The translations under genes were made by a program, and so were the position numbers. The notes beneath the pieces are model-generated. The model was not told the origin of the DNA. It searched no databases and saw only the letters and a program-made list of their open reading frames with translations. DNA of 64,000 bases from the NCBI RefSeq assembly GCF_004349135.1, contig NZ_SMFN01000014.1, forward strand, positions 433 through 64,432, read 5' to 3'. This document shows, piece after piece, positions 55,858-64,000 of the stretch; within the stretch, counting starts at the first letter, position 1; each line of letters opens with the position of its first letter. This DNA comes from Flavobacterium sandaracinum (GTDB lineage Bacteria > Bacteroidota > Bacteroidia > Flavobacteriales > Flavobacteriaceae).

Positions 55858-58854
55858 TTAATCTGTAATGGCTTCATAAATTATTTTCTGAATGTCTTCT
55901 CGAATATTTGCTTTGGATAATCTGTTTTCTGCAGCAACTGGAAAAGTTCTATTGGATAAAAACACATAGACAATTTGGGTTTCAGGATCAGCCCAAGCCA
56001 TTGTTCCTGTATAGCCTGTATGTCCAAAACTAGTCATCGAAGCACAACCGCACGTAGGTCCTTCAGCACCCAATTGTGGTTTATCAAAACCTACGCCTCT
56101 TCTATTTCCTACCGCACAAAAATAACAGGTATTAAAATCTTCGAATGTCTTTTCAGAAAAATAGTGCTGATTGCCATACTTCCCTTTTTGCAGATACAGT
56201 TCCATTATTTTAGCTACGTCCATGGCATTCGAAAAAACTCCTGCATGACCTGAAACTCCTCCTTCTAAAGCAGCTGATAAATCGTTGACATACCCTTGCA
56301 AAAGTTGGCGACGGAAATACGTATCCGTTTCCGTTGGCGGAATTCTATTTTTATCAAATTTATTCAATGGATTAAAACTGGAATTATTCATTCCGAGCGA
56401 ACGATAGAAATTTTCCTGAATCAAAACATCCAATGTTTTTCCTGTGGTTTTTTCTAAATAGTCTTTCAAAATCATGAAAGTAAGATCACTGTATTTGTAT
56501 TCTTTTTTTACCGAAAGCTTACTATCAACAATCATATTCATAATAGTGTCGCTAAAATCATTTCGTATGTAAAGACTATCACCTAATTTTTTTGAGAAAT
56601 TTTCTTCGGCAATTTTCCTGAAATAAAGCTCAGAAGGCGCTTTTGATTTATCCATTGTAACCTTGTAAAAAGGAATTCCTGCTGCCAAACCTGCATAATG
56701 AGACAATAAATCTTTAAAATTGATCGTTGCTTTATTTGAATCTTTAAAAATAGGAGACATTGTCGCTAATGTAGTCTCCAAATTTATTTTTTGTTGGTCG
56801 TATTGCAACATCACATTTGGCAACGTAGCTAGAATTTTTGTTAAAGAGGCGACATCATAAATATCTGAATCTTTAACTTTAATCGTTTTATCATAGGTAT
56901 GATATCCGAATGATTTTTGATAAATAACTTTCCCTTTTCGGGCTACCAAAACCTGAATTCCAGGTGTCATTTTAGCATTAATCGCTTTATTGGCAATGCC
57001 GTCAATTTTTGATAAAATCGTTGAATTCATTCCAACATTTTCAGGAGAAGTAAATCCAAGACGATTTAGCTTTTCTGTTAGCAAACCATCATTTACTTTG
57101 AAACTATCATTGATTGAAACCGGTAATTTTCCTTTAGCTTCGATCGATCCAAAAATTAGTTCAGCAGAAACAATTTGTGCAATGGAACTATTCTGATAAG
57201 AAACAACCAATCCTTCGATATCATCAAAATTTGTAATAGGCAATAACGAATATGGTTTGGCAAAAACATTAAGAATTACTGTATTGTTCTTAGCTAAAAA
57301 ATTAATTTTATATAATTCATTTGATTTTAAATCATCATTTCTAAAAGCAACATCAGATTTATGATACCCAATAATCACCATTGTAAAAGGCTGTAATTTA
57401 GCTTGAAGACTATCCAAATTAGTTTCTGTAAATTCAGTTACTTCAGCATATTTTTTTAAAGTTGAAACAAAAGCATCGTTGCTATCATCGCCAATTTTTA
57501 CATAAGCAATTCTTTGTTTGTCGAGATTTTTAATTGGCAAAACAGCCGAAGTATTTTTTAGAACAGTAATCGCATTTTCATACAATTGGTATTGTAATGC
57601 ATCATTTTCGACAGGATTTAAATCGTCGTATAAATTTTCTGTAACAATTGGTTTATAGACGTTCAGACCAGCTTTATACTTGAATTTTAAAATTTTCTTT
57701 ACAGAAAAAGCTAGTCGTTCGTCTGAAAATAAATTCAGAGAATATGCTAATTTAAATTTGTCAATCGCAGCAGGGACATTTTCAGGAAACAACAAAACGT
57801 CATTTCCGGCCATAAAAGCTTCAAAGTTGATTTCGCTGGGTAATTTAAAATTACTAACGCTTTTCATATTCAAAGCATCAGTAAAAATAAGTCCTTTGAA
57901 ACCTAATTCCTTCTGAAGAATATCAGTGACTACAGTATAGGAAATCGAAGAAGGAAAATTAGGTCTTGGCTCTAAACTGGGTACGCTTAAATGTGCCACC
58001 ATCACTGAAGAGAGCCCTTCATGAAACATTTTTTTGTAAGGGTAAAACTCAATATCATTTAGTCTTTCTTTTGAAGAATTAATGATTGGTAATTTTTTAT
58101 GAGAATCAGTATCTGTATCGCCGTGACCTGGAAAATGTTTGCCTGTCGAAAATACACCTTGACTTTGAACCCCGTTCATAACGGCAATTGCCCGTTCTGT
58201 AACTTTGAATTTGTCTTCGCCAAAAGAACGAAAACCAATAATAGGATTTTTAGGATTTGAATTGATATCCAGCACTGGTGCAAAATTAAACTGCATTCCC
58301 AATCGCTTACTTTGCTGTCCCATTTGAACACCAACTTTCTCTAACAATTTCAGGTCTTGGATGGCGCCAAGTGTCATATTCCAAGGATAACGATACGTAG
58401 AGTCTAAACGCATTCCCAATCCCCATTCGGCATCACTTCCTATAAAAAGAGGGGTTTTTGATTTGGATTGAAAACGATTAGTCAAATCAGCCTGACGAAC
58501 TGGACCGCCTTGAAAGAAAATTAATCCTCCAATTTTATAATCCAAAATGAGCTTTTCAATGGCATTACTATGAACAGAATCTTTATTGGAATAAGCAGCA
58601 ACCATAAATAATTGCCCCAATTTCTCCTCTAAAGTCATTGCATTATAGAGACTGTCAACCCATCTAATTCCATCGGGAGATAAGTCAAAAAGTTTAGGAA
58701 TATTACTGGTATTTATGCTGTCCAAATTTTCTATTTTGGACGGGACAGTCGATACAATTGTTTTATTCTTATTCACTTTTGTACCAACGCAACCAGCAGC
58801 AACAAAAATAAATAAGACATAAGAAAAAACAATTTTGATGCCTATTTTTTTCAT
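55858..58854 (-). CDS. GH3-family glycosidase fused to a beta-lactamase-fold serine hydrolase, lipoprotein
   Basis: A 998-residue fusion from the ATG at 58854, chosen for the lipoprotein signal MKKIGIKIVFSYVLFIFVAA then GC. Residues about 60-560 are GH3: LEEKLGQLFMVAAYSNKD, KHFPGHGDTDTDSHKKLP (acid/base His-Asp dyad of NagZ-like enzymes) and GLIFTDALNMKSV (nucleophile Asp). The C-terminal beta-lactamase domain (about 630-990) has SLTK in DVASLTKILATLP (SxxK), KYSDLTF (YxN place) and GHTGYTGTMAW (KTG place, as HTG). NagZ-like GH3 cuts GlcNAc from peptidoglycan fragments; the hydrolase may trim the peptide. Both are exported. Confidence 0.92.
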   Translation of the reverse strand: MKKIGIKIVFSYVLFIFVAAGCVGTKVNKNKTIVSTVPSKIENLDSINTSNIPKLFDLSPDGIRWVDSLYNAMTLEEKLGQLFMVAAYSNKDSVHSNAIEKLILDYKIGGLIFFQGGPVRQADLTNRFQSKSKTPLFIGSDAEWGLGMRLDSTYRYPWNMTLGAIQDLKLLEKVGVQMGQQSKRLGMQFNFAPVLDINSNPKNPIIGFRSFGEDKFKVTERAIAVMNGVQSQGVFSTGKHFPGHGDTDTDSHKKLPIINSSKERLNDIEFYPYKKMFHEGLSSVMVAHLSVPSLEPRPNFPSSISYTVVTDILQKELGFKGLIFTDALNMKSVSNFKLPSEINFEAFMAGNDVLLFPENVPAAIDKFKLAYSLNLFSDERLAFSVKKILKFKYKAGLNVYKPIVTENLYDDLNPVENDALQYQLYENAITVLKNTSAVLPIKNLDKQRIAYVKIGDDSNDAFVSTLKKYAEVTEFTETNLDSLQAKLQPFTMVIIGYHKSDVAFRNDDLKSNELYKINFLAKNNTVILNVFAKPYSLLPITNFDDIEGLVVSYQNSSIAQIVSAELIFGSIEAKGKLPVSINDSFKVNDGLLTEKLNRLGFTSPENVGMNSTILSKIDGIANKAINAKMTPGIQVLVARKGKVIYQKSFGYHTYDKTIKVKDSDIYDVASLTKILATLPNVMLQYDQQKINLETTLATMSPIFKDSNKATINFKDLLSHYAGLAAGIPFYKVTMDKSKAPSELYFRKIAEENFSKKLGDSLYIRNDFSDTIMNMIVDSKLSVKKEYKYSDLTFMILKDYLEKTTGKTLDVLIQENFYRSLGMNNSSFNPLNKFDKNRIPPTETDTYFRRQLLQGYVNDLSAALEGGVSGHAGVFSNAMDVAKIMELYLQKGKYGNQHYFSEKTFEDFNTCYFCAVGNRRGVGFDKPQLGAEGPTCGCASMTSFGHTGYTGTMAWADPETQIVYVFLSNRTFPVAAENRLSKANIREDIQKIIYEAITD

Positions 58855-58867
58855 TGAACTGTTTTGT

Positions 58868-59350
58868 TTAAAAAAACCTACTGTGCCAGCTGTCAATGGC
58901 TGGTACTTCCCAGGATTCATTATATTCTTCAATATTATTCACCAGATTATTGAAAACGATTGTGTTTTCCGTAACCGCTTTATCTTTGACCATTTTCTTA
59001 AAATCAATCAAAGGCTTGTGTGCAATATGCTCTCCAAGCTTGAAAGTGACATTCATTTTATCCAATAAATCAACTGAATATTTTTGTTCTAAACTTTGGA
59101 TAAATTCCACAGAGGAATCAATAGAACAACCTGTTGCAGCTTGAACATCCTGATTTACAGAAATAATAATAAATCGATTGTATTTTAATTGATACGAAGA
59201 TTCTAAATTGGTTCCGTGAGCAGCCCAACCTTCAAGAAAAGTTTGCAAAGCAGTTTCTATTTCAGAAAATTCCGCATCCGAAAATTTTCTATTCGATTGA
59301 TATATCCAAATTCTGGATTCTTCAGGTAAATTTTCAAATGGAACGTACAT
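58868..59350 (-). CDS. Conserved flavobacterial protein without ATPase motifs (often misnamed ABC transporter ATPase)
   Basis: A 160-residue soluble protein: MYVPFENLPEESRIWIYQSN, DAEFSEIETALQTFLEGWAA, HGTNLESSYQLKYNRFIIIS, VNQDVQAATGCSIDSSVEFI, and an end that is Trp- and Phe-rich (ESWEVPAIDSWHSRFF). There is no Walker A, signature or Walker B, so it is not an ABC ATPase. A conserved Cys in ATGCSIDSS could be functional. It is encoded just upstream of the GH3 gene (13 bases to its start at 58854) and after the Fe-S genes, and it may belong to their transcription unit. Function unknown. Confidence 0.8.
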   Translation of the reverse strand: MYVPFENLPEESRIWIYQSNRKFSDAEFSEIETALQTFLEGWAAHGTNLESSYQLKYNRFIIISVNQDVQAATGCSIDSSVEFIQSLEQKYSVDLLDKMNVTFKLGEHIAHKPLIDFKKMVKDKAVTENTIVFNNLVNNIEEYNESWEVPAIDSWHSRFF

Positions 59351-59430
59351 GGTAATTCTGAGTTATGAGTTATAAATTTTGAATTATAAAATCAAAATTC
59401 GTAATTTTAAATTTTTAGGACACTATTGAT

Positions 59431-60222
59431 TTACAAATCCTGTGCATTAGCAATCAGTTCTGCAATATCCATCACTTTTACATCGCCTTCCTTTTCTTTA
59501 TTTTTAATTCCATCTGTCATCATGGTATTACAAAAAGGACAACCTGCAGCAATAATTTCTGGTTTTGTTTCTAATGCGTCTTCGGTTCTTTCAATATTAA
59601 CTTCTTTATTTCCAGGTTCAGCATCTTTAAACATTTGAGCACCACCTGCGCCACAACACAATCCGTTAGCTTTAGAACGCTTCATTTCTACCAATTCAGC
59701 ATCCAATTTAAGGATCAACTCCCTTGGTGCTTCATATACATTATTAGCTCTGCCTAAATAGCAAGGATCATGAAAAGTAATCCGTTTTCCCTTAAATTGT
59801 CCACCTTCGATGGTCAATCTTCCATCATCTAACAAAGATTTCAAAAATTCCGTATGATGCACTACTTCATATTTACCGCCTAATTCCGGATATTCATTTT
59901 TTAGTGTATTGAAGCAATGAGGACAAGCGGTAACAATTTTTTTTGCTTCATAAGCATTTAGAACCTCGATATTCATCATGGCTTGCATTTGGAATAAAAA
60001 TTCATTCCCAGCTCTTTTAGCAGGATCTCCGGTACAGCTTTCTTCGGTACCTAAGACTGCAAAAGGAACATTCGCTCGATTTAAAATACGAACAAATGCC
60101 TTAGTTATTTTTTTTGCTCTATCATCAAAACTTCCTGCACATCCTACCCAAAATAAAACTTCTGGTTGTTTTCCTTGAGCTAACATTTCGGCCATTGTTG
60201 GCACTATTAAATTCTCTGACAT
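59431..60222 (-). CDS. (Fe-S)-binding protein with two CCG domains (HdrB/LutA/GlpC-like)
   Basis: A 263-residue protein with two cysteine-rich CCG-type motifs. The first is spread over VGCAGSFDDRAK, ACPHCFNTLKNEY and the second over FHDPCYLGRANNVYEAPREL, GLCCGAGGAQMFKD, AGCPFCNTMMTDGIK. Such domains bind a special [4Fe-4S] cluster and occur in heterodisulfide reductase B, LutA and GlpC. Its gene follows the membrane-bound Fe-S protein (60293-61627) by 70 bases, so the two together form a small electron-transfer complex reminiscent of HdrDE. The electron donor is unknown. Confidence 0.9.
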   Translation of the reverse strand: MSENLIVPTMAEMLAQGKQPEVLFWVGCAGSFDDRAKKITKAFVRILNRANVPFAVLGTEESCTGDPAKRAGNEFLFQMQAMMNIEVLNAYEAKKIVTACPHCFNTLKNEYPELGGKYEVVHHTEFLKSLLDDGRLTIEGGQFKGKRITFHDPCYLGRANNVYEAPRELILKLDAELVEMKRSKANGLCCGAGGAQMFKDAEPGNKEVNIERTEDALETKPEIIAAGCPFCNTMMTDGIKNKEKEGDVKVMDIAELIANAQDL

Positions 60223-60292
60223 AACTTATATTTTTTTTCAAATGATCAAAAAAGACCTACTTGTAAGCATTGTAAAATCCTGTTTGGACAAA

Positions 60293-61627
60293 TTAATTTT
60301 CATTCTTCCAATTCAATCTATCTTGCTGATTGTATTGCCATGGCGCTCCATTATTTTCAATATTGGTCATCATAGCATTTACAGGCATTGGGGCTGCACT
60401 TTGCTCCATTACTAGATAACGTCTCATATCCATAATAATTGAAAGTGGACTAATATTTACCGGACATTCTTCAACACAAGCATTACATGATGTGCATGCC
60501 CACAACTCCTCAGCTGTTATATAATCGTTTAAAAGGGTTTTGTTATCAGGAATAAAAATACCTTTATTGGCATCTATATTTCTTCCTACTTCTTCCAATC
60601 TATCCCTTGTATCCATCATGATTTTACGTGGAGACAATTTCTTTCCTGTTATGTTTGCTGGACAAGACGACGTACAACGACCACATTCAGTGCAGGTATA
60701 AGCATTCAATAACTGAACCCAGTTTAAATCCTGAACATCACTTGCACCAAATTTACTTGGAACTGCATTTTCATCTACTGGCACTGCTGCAAAAGGATCA
60801 GCGTTAGGATCCATCATCAATTTTACTTCTTTAGTGACAGATTCTAAATTATCAAATTGCCCTTGAGGATTCAGATCTGCAAAATAAGTGTTAGGAAATG
60901 CCAACAGGATATGTAAATGCTTAGAAAAATATAGGTAGTTCATGAAAATTAAAATACCCACAATATGCAACCACCAGAATATCTCTGAAAGCAACATTAC
61001 TAATTCATTTGACATTCCATTGAAGATAGGTTCAATAAATTGACTTACTGGAAAAAACCCTGCTTTTATGAAATGAGAAAAACCTCCTGGAACATTTTGC
61101 AAATGCAAATCAGACGCGTTCATTAACAAAAATAAAGTCATTAATACTACCTCGAAATACAAGATATAATTAGCATCATTTTTAGGCCATCCTTTCAAGT
61201 CTGAGCTTACAAATCGTTTCAGTTTGATTGCGTTTCTTCTCGTCCAGAATACAAAAACAGCTATTAAAACTAAGAAAGCCAAAATTTCGAAAGAAGCTAT
61301 AAGTACATCATACGTAGTCCCTAAAAAAGCAAAAATACGATGCGTACCAAAAAGGCCGTCGATTATAATTTCTAACAACTCTATATTAATAACCACAAAT
61401 CCTACGTAAACGATAATATGAAGTATTCCCGCAATAGGGCGTTTGACCATTTTGGATTGACCAAGAGCAATCATAGCCATATTAGTCCAACGTGCTTTTG
61501 GATTATCATAACGATTTACATCCGTTCCAAGATTAATGTTTCGTCTAATTTTTTTAACACTTGTAAAAAAATATCCAAAACCAATTACCAATAGTATGGC
61601 AAATAAAATGTTGTCTAAGTAGCTCAT
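60293..61627 (-). CDS. Membrane-bound Fe-S oxidoreductase (HdrC/GlpC plus b-type membrane domain)
   Basis: A 444-residue protein. Residues about 1-260 form a membrane domain with four or five helices and His residues that may hold heme (GILHIIVYVGFVVINIELLE, IFWWLHIVGILIFMNYLYFS). Residues about 310-400 have two [4Fe-4S] motifs, CTECGRCTSSCPANITGKKL and CTSCNACVEECPVNI. This is the layout of the NarI-like membrane domain fused to ferredoxin. It probably takes electrons from or to quinone and passes them to the CCG protein encoded next. It starts 5 bases after the MCE gene end, an operon. Confidence 0.9.
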   Translation of the reverse strand: MSYLDNILFAILLVIGFGYFFTSVKKIRRNINLGTDVNRYDNPKARWTNMAMIALGQSKMVKRPIAGILHIIVYVGFVVINIELLEIIIDGLFGTHRIFAFLGTTYDVLIASFEILAFLVLIAVFVFWTRRNAIKLKRFVSSDLKGWPKNDANYILYFEVVLMTLFLLMNASDLHLQNVPGGFSHFIKAGFFPVSQFIEPIFNGMSNELVMLLSEIFWWLHIVGILIFMNYLYFSKHLHILLAFPNTYFADLNPQGQFDNLESVTKEVKLMMDPNADPFAAVPVDENAVPSKFGASDVQDLNWVQLLNAYTCTECGRCTSSCPANITGKKLSPRKIMMDTRDRLEEVGRNIDANKGIFIPDNKTLLNDYITAEELWACTSCNACVEECPVNISPLSIIMDMRRYLVMEQSAAPMPVNAMMTNIENNGAPWQYNQQDRLNWKNEN

Positions 61628-61632
61628 ATTTA

Positions 61633-62598
61633 CTATTTTTTTTCTACTGAAATAGAATCATTTTCAGGACCAACGTAAGGTTTATTTTTTTTACCAAAAA
61701 CAGAGATATTAACATATCGCGTTGGATAAAGTCTTATATCTTGTAATAACAATTCTAATTCTTTGGTAGAAGTTTTAACATTTTGATAGAAAGCATCATC
61801 ATTTAATAATTTACCCATCGAACCTTTGCCGGACTCTAATCCAGTCACAATACCATCTACTCTTGCTAAAGTTGCATTCAAATTTTTAACGGTTTTACCC
61901 AAATCAGCTTTATCAAGTGAGTCTGAAATTTTTGAGAAATTTCCAGATATTTTATTAAAATTGGTAACCACACCATTTATTTGGGTTTTATTAGTGTTCA
62001 ATAAATCATTAACACTCATAGAAACTTTATGGAATTGTTCAATAGTTTTACTCAATTCAGCCAAAGTGAGTTTTAAATCCTGTTGCCCTTTTGGATCTAA
62101 TACGTTATTTAAACCTGAAATTAATACTTCCGTGCTTCCCAATAACTTTTCTAATTTTTCTTGAAGTGGCGCTAATTGATCTCCTACTTTATCAGTAAGT
62201 CCCATTTTGACTCCCGCTTGCAGTTTTTGGCCATCAACAGCTAAGGTTTTATCTTGGAAATTTGGAATAATTGCAATTTGTTTTCCTCCTATAAAGCCTG
62301 GCTCATATATGGAAGCAATACTTGTTTTTGAAATTGGAAAATCCGTTTTCAATTGCAATTCTACTAATAATTGACCTGTACCTTCAATTATAGAGATTTT
62401 AGTCACTTTACCTATAACTAAACCGTTTAGCGTAACTGGTGCTGATGTAGCCAGGCCTTCAACGCTTTTATATTCTACGTAAAATGTTTTGTAATTAATA
62501 AAAAGGTCTCTGCCTTTCAAAAAACTGTAGCCCCAAATAAACAATAATATGGAAGCAATTACTAAAATAGCAGTTTTAATTTCTCGTGTTATTTTCAA
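61633..62598 (-). CDS. MCE-family (MlaD-like) lipid-transport protein
   Basis: A 321-residue protein with an N-terminal membrane anchor (IKTAILVIASILLFIWGYSF) and one MCE domain (about 38-115: TFYVEYKSVEGLATSAPVTL, NGLVIGKVTKISI, FIGGKQIAII). A long helical region follows, with repeats around LSKTIEQFHKVSMSVNDLLN and NFSKISDSLDKADLG. MCE proteins make rings in the periplasm and carry phospholipids between membranes with an ABC transporter. No mlaE or mlaF gene is in the window. The amidase gene lies 50 bases upstream and an Fe-S gene 5 bases downstream. Confidence 0.92.
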   Translation of the reverse strand: MKITREIKTAILVIASILLFIWGYSFLKGRDLFINYKTFYVEYKSVEGLATSAPVTLNGLVIGKVTKISIIEGTGQLLVELQLKTDFPISKTSIASIYEPGFIGGKQIAIIPNFQDKTLAVDGQKLQAGVKMGLTDKVGDQLAPLQEKLEKLLGSTEVLISGLNNVLDPKGQQDLKLTLAELSKTIEQFHKVSMSVNDLLNTNKTQINGVVTNFNKISGNFSKISDSLDKADLGKTVKNLNATLARVDGIVTGLESGKGSMGKLLNDDAFYQNVKTSTKELELLLQDIRLYPTRYVNISVFGKKNKPYVGPENDSISVEKK

Positions 62599-62648
62599 AA
62601 TTTAAGTATTTTTTACAAATTTAATATAAAATATTTGACTTGTTGTTA

Positions 62649-63803
62649 TTATTTAAGCGCTTCTTCTACACTTATGCTTTTTCCGTCTCTAAATGCAATA
62701 ATATACGCAGCAGAATACCCTTTGGATTTAACCTCTTTTAAATCTTTTTTTGCAACCGCATAATCTGATGTATCGCCATAAGCATATTTGTAAAACGACC
62801 CATTTCTAGTTCTTACTGACACCTTTTTTAATCCTTTAAAATTAGAAGGATTTAATTCAATGTTTTTATTTCCTGCAGCAAATTGAACTTTAAAAACAAC
62901 ATTTGAATTTGTTGTTTTTGATGCTTTATTATCAGCAATTCGTTTTGACTTGGCACGCACCACCGTTTTATTAGACGGTATTTCATCATAAGTGACGTAC
63001 CCTTGAGATCCAAAATATTCTTTTTTATAAGAAATGATCGCAGTTGCAATTGCCTGTGCCATCTTGTTTTGTCCCGCATCTGAGTTTAGAAAAACGCCCT
63101 CCTCTTTATTGGACAAAAAACCTAATTCAATCAATACACTGGGCATGTAGGCGGCATCCAAAACCCATAACGGAGTCTGTTTAATCCCTCTTGATTTTCG
63201 ATGTACTTTATTTTTAAAATTATTTTCAATTTTTGAAGCTAAATTTATACTTCGATCTAAATAATCTTCTTGAAGAATTTTTAATCCTATTAATGTTTCG
63301 GGATTTTTTGGATCAAATCCTTTATAGCTTAGCTTGTAATCTTTCTCTAATAATATCACTGAATTTTCTTGTTTTGCAATTTCCAAGTTGCCTTTGCTCC
63401 TTGCCAAACCCATTACAAAAGTTTCTGTACCAAAAGGAACTGGATTTTTGACAGAATTACAGTGTATAGAAATAAATAAATTGGCGTGAAGACTATTGGC
63501 TTTCTTTGGCCTGTCCTTTAAATCTATAAAAATATCTGATTTTCTGGTATTTATAACTTGAATACCGCCCTCTTTCCCAAGGAGCTTTTCTAGTTTAAGA
63601 GTTGTTTTAAGTGCGATCTCTTTTTCAACAAAACCATGATAAGAATTTCCCGGATCTTTACCTCCGTGCCCAGCATCTAAAATTACTATAAAATTAGAAT
63701 TAGATTGAGGAAAAATGTTGAGAGAAGAAAATAAAATTAGGATTCCAATTACGGCTTTAATTTCTTTAGCTAAATTCAATGTACTATTGTTTTTTTGTTG
63801 CAA
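62649..63803 (-). CDS. N-acetylmuramoyl-L-alanine amidase (Amidase_3) with SPOR-like tail
   Basis: A 384-residue exported protein (signal IKAVIGILILFSSLNIFPQS). The Amidase_3 domain is seen at FIVILDAGHGGKDPGNSYHG, FVEKEIALKTTLKLEKLLG, ANLFISIHCNSVKN and LIELGFLSNKEEG, with the Zn ligands His (DAGHGG), Glu (VEKEIA) and His (SIHCNS). After a Lys/Ser-rich linker the last 80 residues are a SPOR-like domain (KVQFAAGNKNIELNPSNFKG, SYKYAYGD-type YKYAYGDTSDYAVAKKDLKE) that binds denuded septal peptidoglycan. It splits daughter cells. A second copy is tandemly upstream. Confidence 0.94.
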   Translation of the reverse strand: MQQKNNSTLNLAKEIKAVIGILILFSSLNIFPQSNSNFIVILDAGHGGKDPGNSYHGFVEKEIALKTTLKLEKLLGKEGGIQVINTRKSDIFIDLKDRPKKANSLHANLFISIHCNSVKNPVPFGTETFVMGLARSKGNLEIAKQENSVILLEKDYKLSYKGFDPKNPETLIGLKILQEDYLDRSINLASKIENNFKNKVHRKSRGIKQTPLWVLDAAYMPSVLIELGFLSNKEEGVFLNSDAGQNKMAQAIATAIISYKKEYFGSQGYVTYDEIPSNKTVVRAKSKRIADNKASKTTNSNVVFKVQFAAGNKNIELNPSNFKGLKKVSVRTRNGSFYKYAYGDTSDYAVAKKDLKEVKSKGYSAAYIIAFRDGKSISVEEALK

Positions 63804-63827
63804 ATTTAATAAAAATAACAGCGGTTG

Positions 63828-64000
63828 TTATTTAAGAGCGTCTTGAATGGTTATTTTTTCACCGTTTTTGAATGCAATTAAAAATGCTGAATCATACCCT
63901 TTTTCTTTGGCTTCCTGCAACTGTTTTTTAGCTTCATCAAAATCAGAAGTTTCTCCGAACATGTATTTGTAGACTCTATTTTCATAGGCTACCGATATAT
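63828..64000 (-). CDS. C-terminal part of a second SPOR-tailed amidase, cut by the window edge
   Basis: The stop codon is at 63828-63830 and the frame is open to 64000 (57 codons). It reads ISVAYENRVYKYMFGETSDF, DEAKKQLQEAKEKGYDSAF, LIAFKNGEKITIQDALK. This matches the end of the 62649-63803 amidase (YKYAYGDTSDYAVAKKDLKE, then AYIIAFRDGKSISVEEALK) at more than half of the positions. It is thus a tandem paralogue or at least a second SPOR protein; the N-terminal domain is outside the window. Confidence 0.75.
   Translation of the reverse strand, partial: ISVAYENRVYKYMFGETSDFDEAKKQLQEAKEKGYDSAFLIAFKNGEKITIQDALK

Overview
The window is AT-rich DNA from a Bacteroidetes bacterium, most likely a Flavobacterium or close relative. 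Signs of this are the gene content (Bacteroidetes-type TamA/TamB, BshA, a NagB-deacetylase fusion, a GH3-beta-lactamase fusion, a PrcB-like lipoprotein, a BT4734-type primase-helicase), the lack of strong Shine-Dalgarno sequences, and several promoters fitting the Bacteroidetes pattern TTG-(about 19)-TAnnTTTG. I found no rRNA, tRNA or CRISPR array. One structured RNA, the small SRP RNA, is clear.

Layout. 1-3540 is a decayed accessory zone: pieces of IS1182-type and IS91-type transposases enclose two short cargo segments (a 58-residue membrane protein and a two-domain sulfurtransferase), each bounded by inverted sequences that resemble integron cassette core sites. 3900-25000 holds a fasciclin lipoprotein, an AraC regulator with a TolC/HlyD/MFS efflux operon, a CoA-transferase, a thioesterase, a cytochrome b561, a NIPSNAP protein, a Na/Pi cotransporter and the tamB-tamA pair. 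Two 185-bp near-identical copies of a MITE-like repeat lie in inverted orientation at 4809-4993 and 24779-24963, around this 20-kb block.

25000-33740 carries an ABC-F ATPase, an N-acetylglucosamine utilisation cluster (GH20 hexosaminidase, NagB fused to a PIG-L-type deacetylase, a divergent sugar MFS transporter) and a transaldolase. 33864-39341 is a compact 5.5-kb integrated element: tyrosine integrase, two small HTH proteins, a primase-helicase fusion and two unknown proteins, with iteron-like repeats, a large palindrome and a 13-bp direct repeat at its ends. It has the core of a phage satellite or minimal integrative element but no recognisable packaging, mobilisation or cargo gene.

39300-64000 is mostly housekeeping: an SDR, SRP RNA, glutaminyl cyclase, hutI and hutG, a DEAD-box helicase, Hsp20, a TPR hybrid histidine kinase, a dicarboxylate/glutamate symporter, chorismate synthase, an LpxH-like phosphatase, an outer membrane protein, bshA, the remains of a heavy-metal P-type ATPase, and a minus-strand run of cell-envelope and redox genes (GH3/beta-lactamase, two Fe-S proteins, an MCE protein and two tandem SPOR-tailed amidases, the last cut by the window edge).
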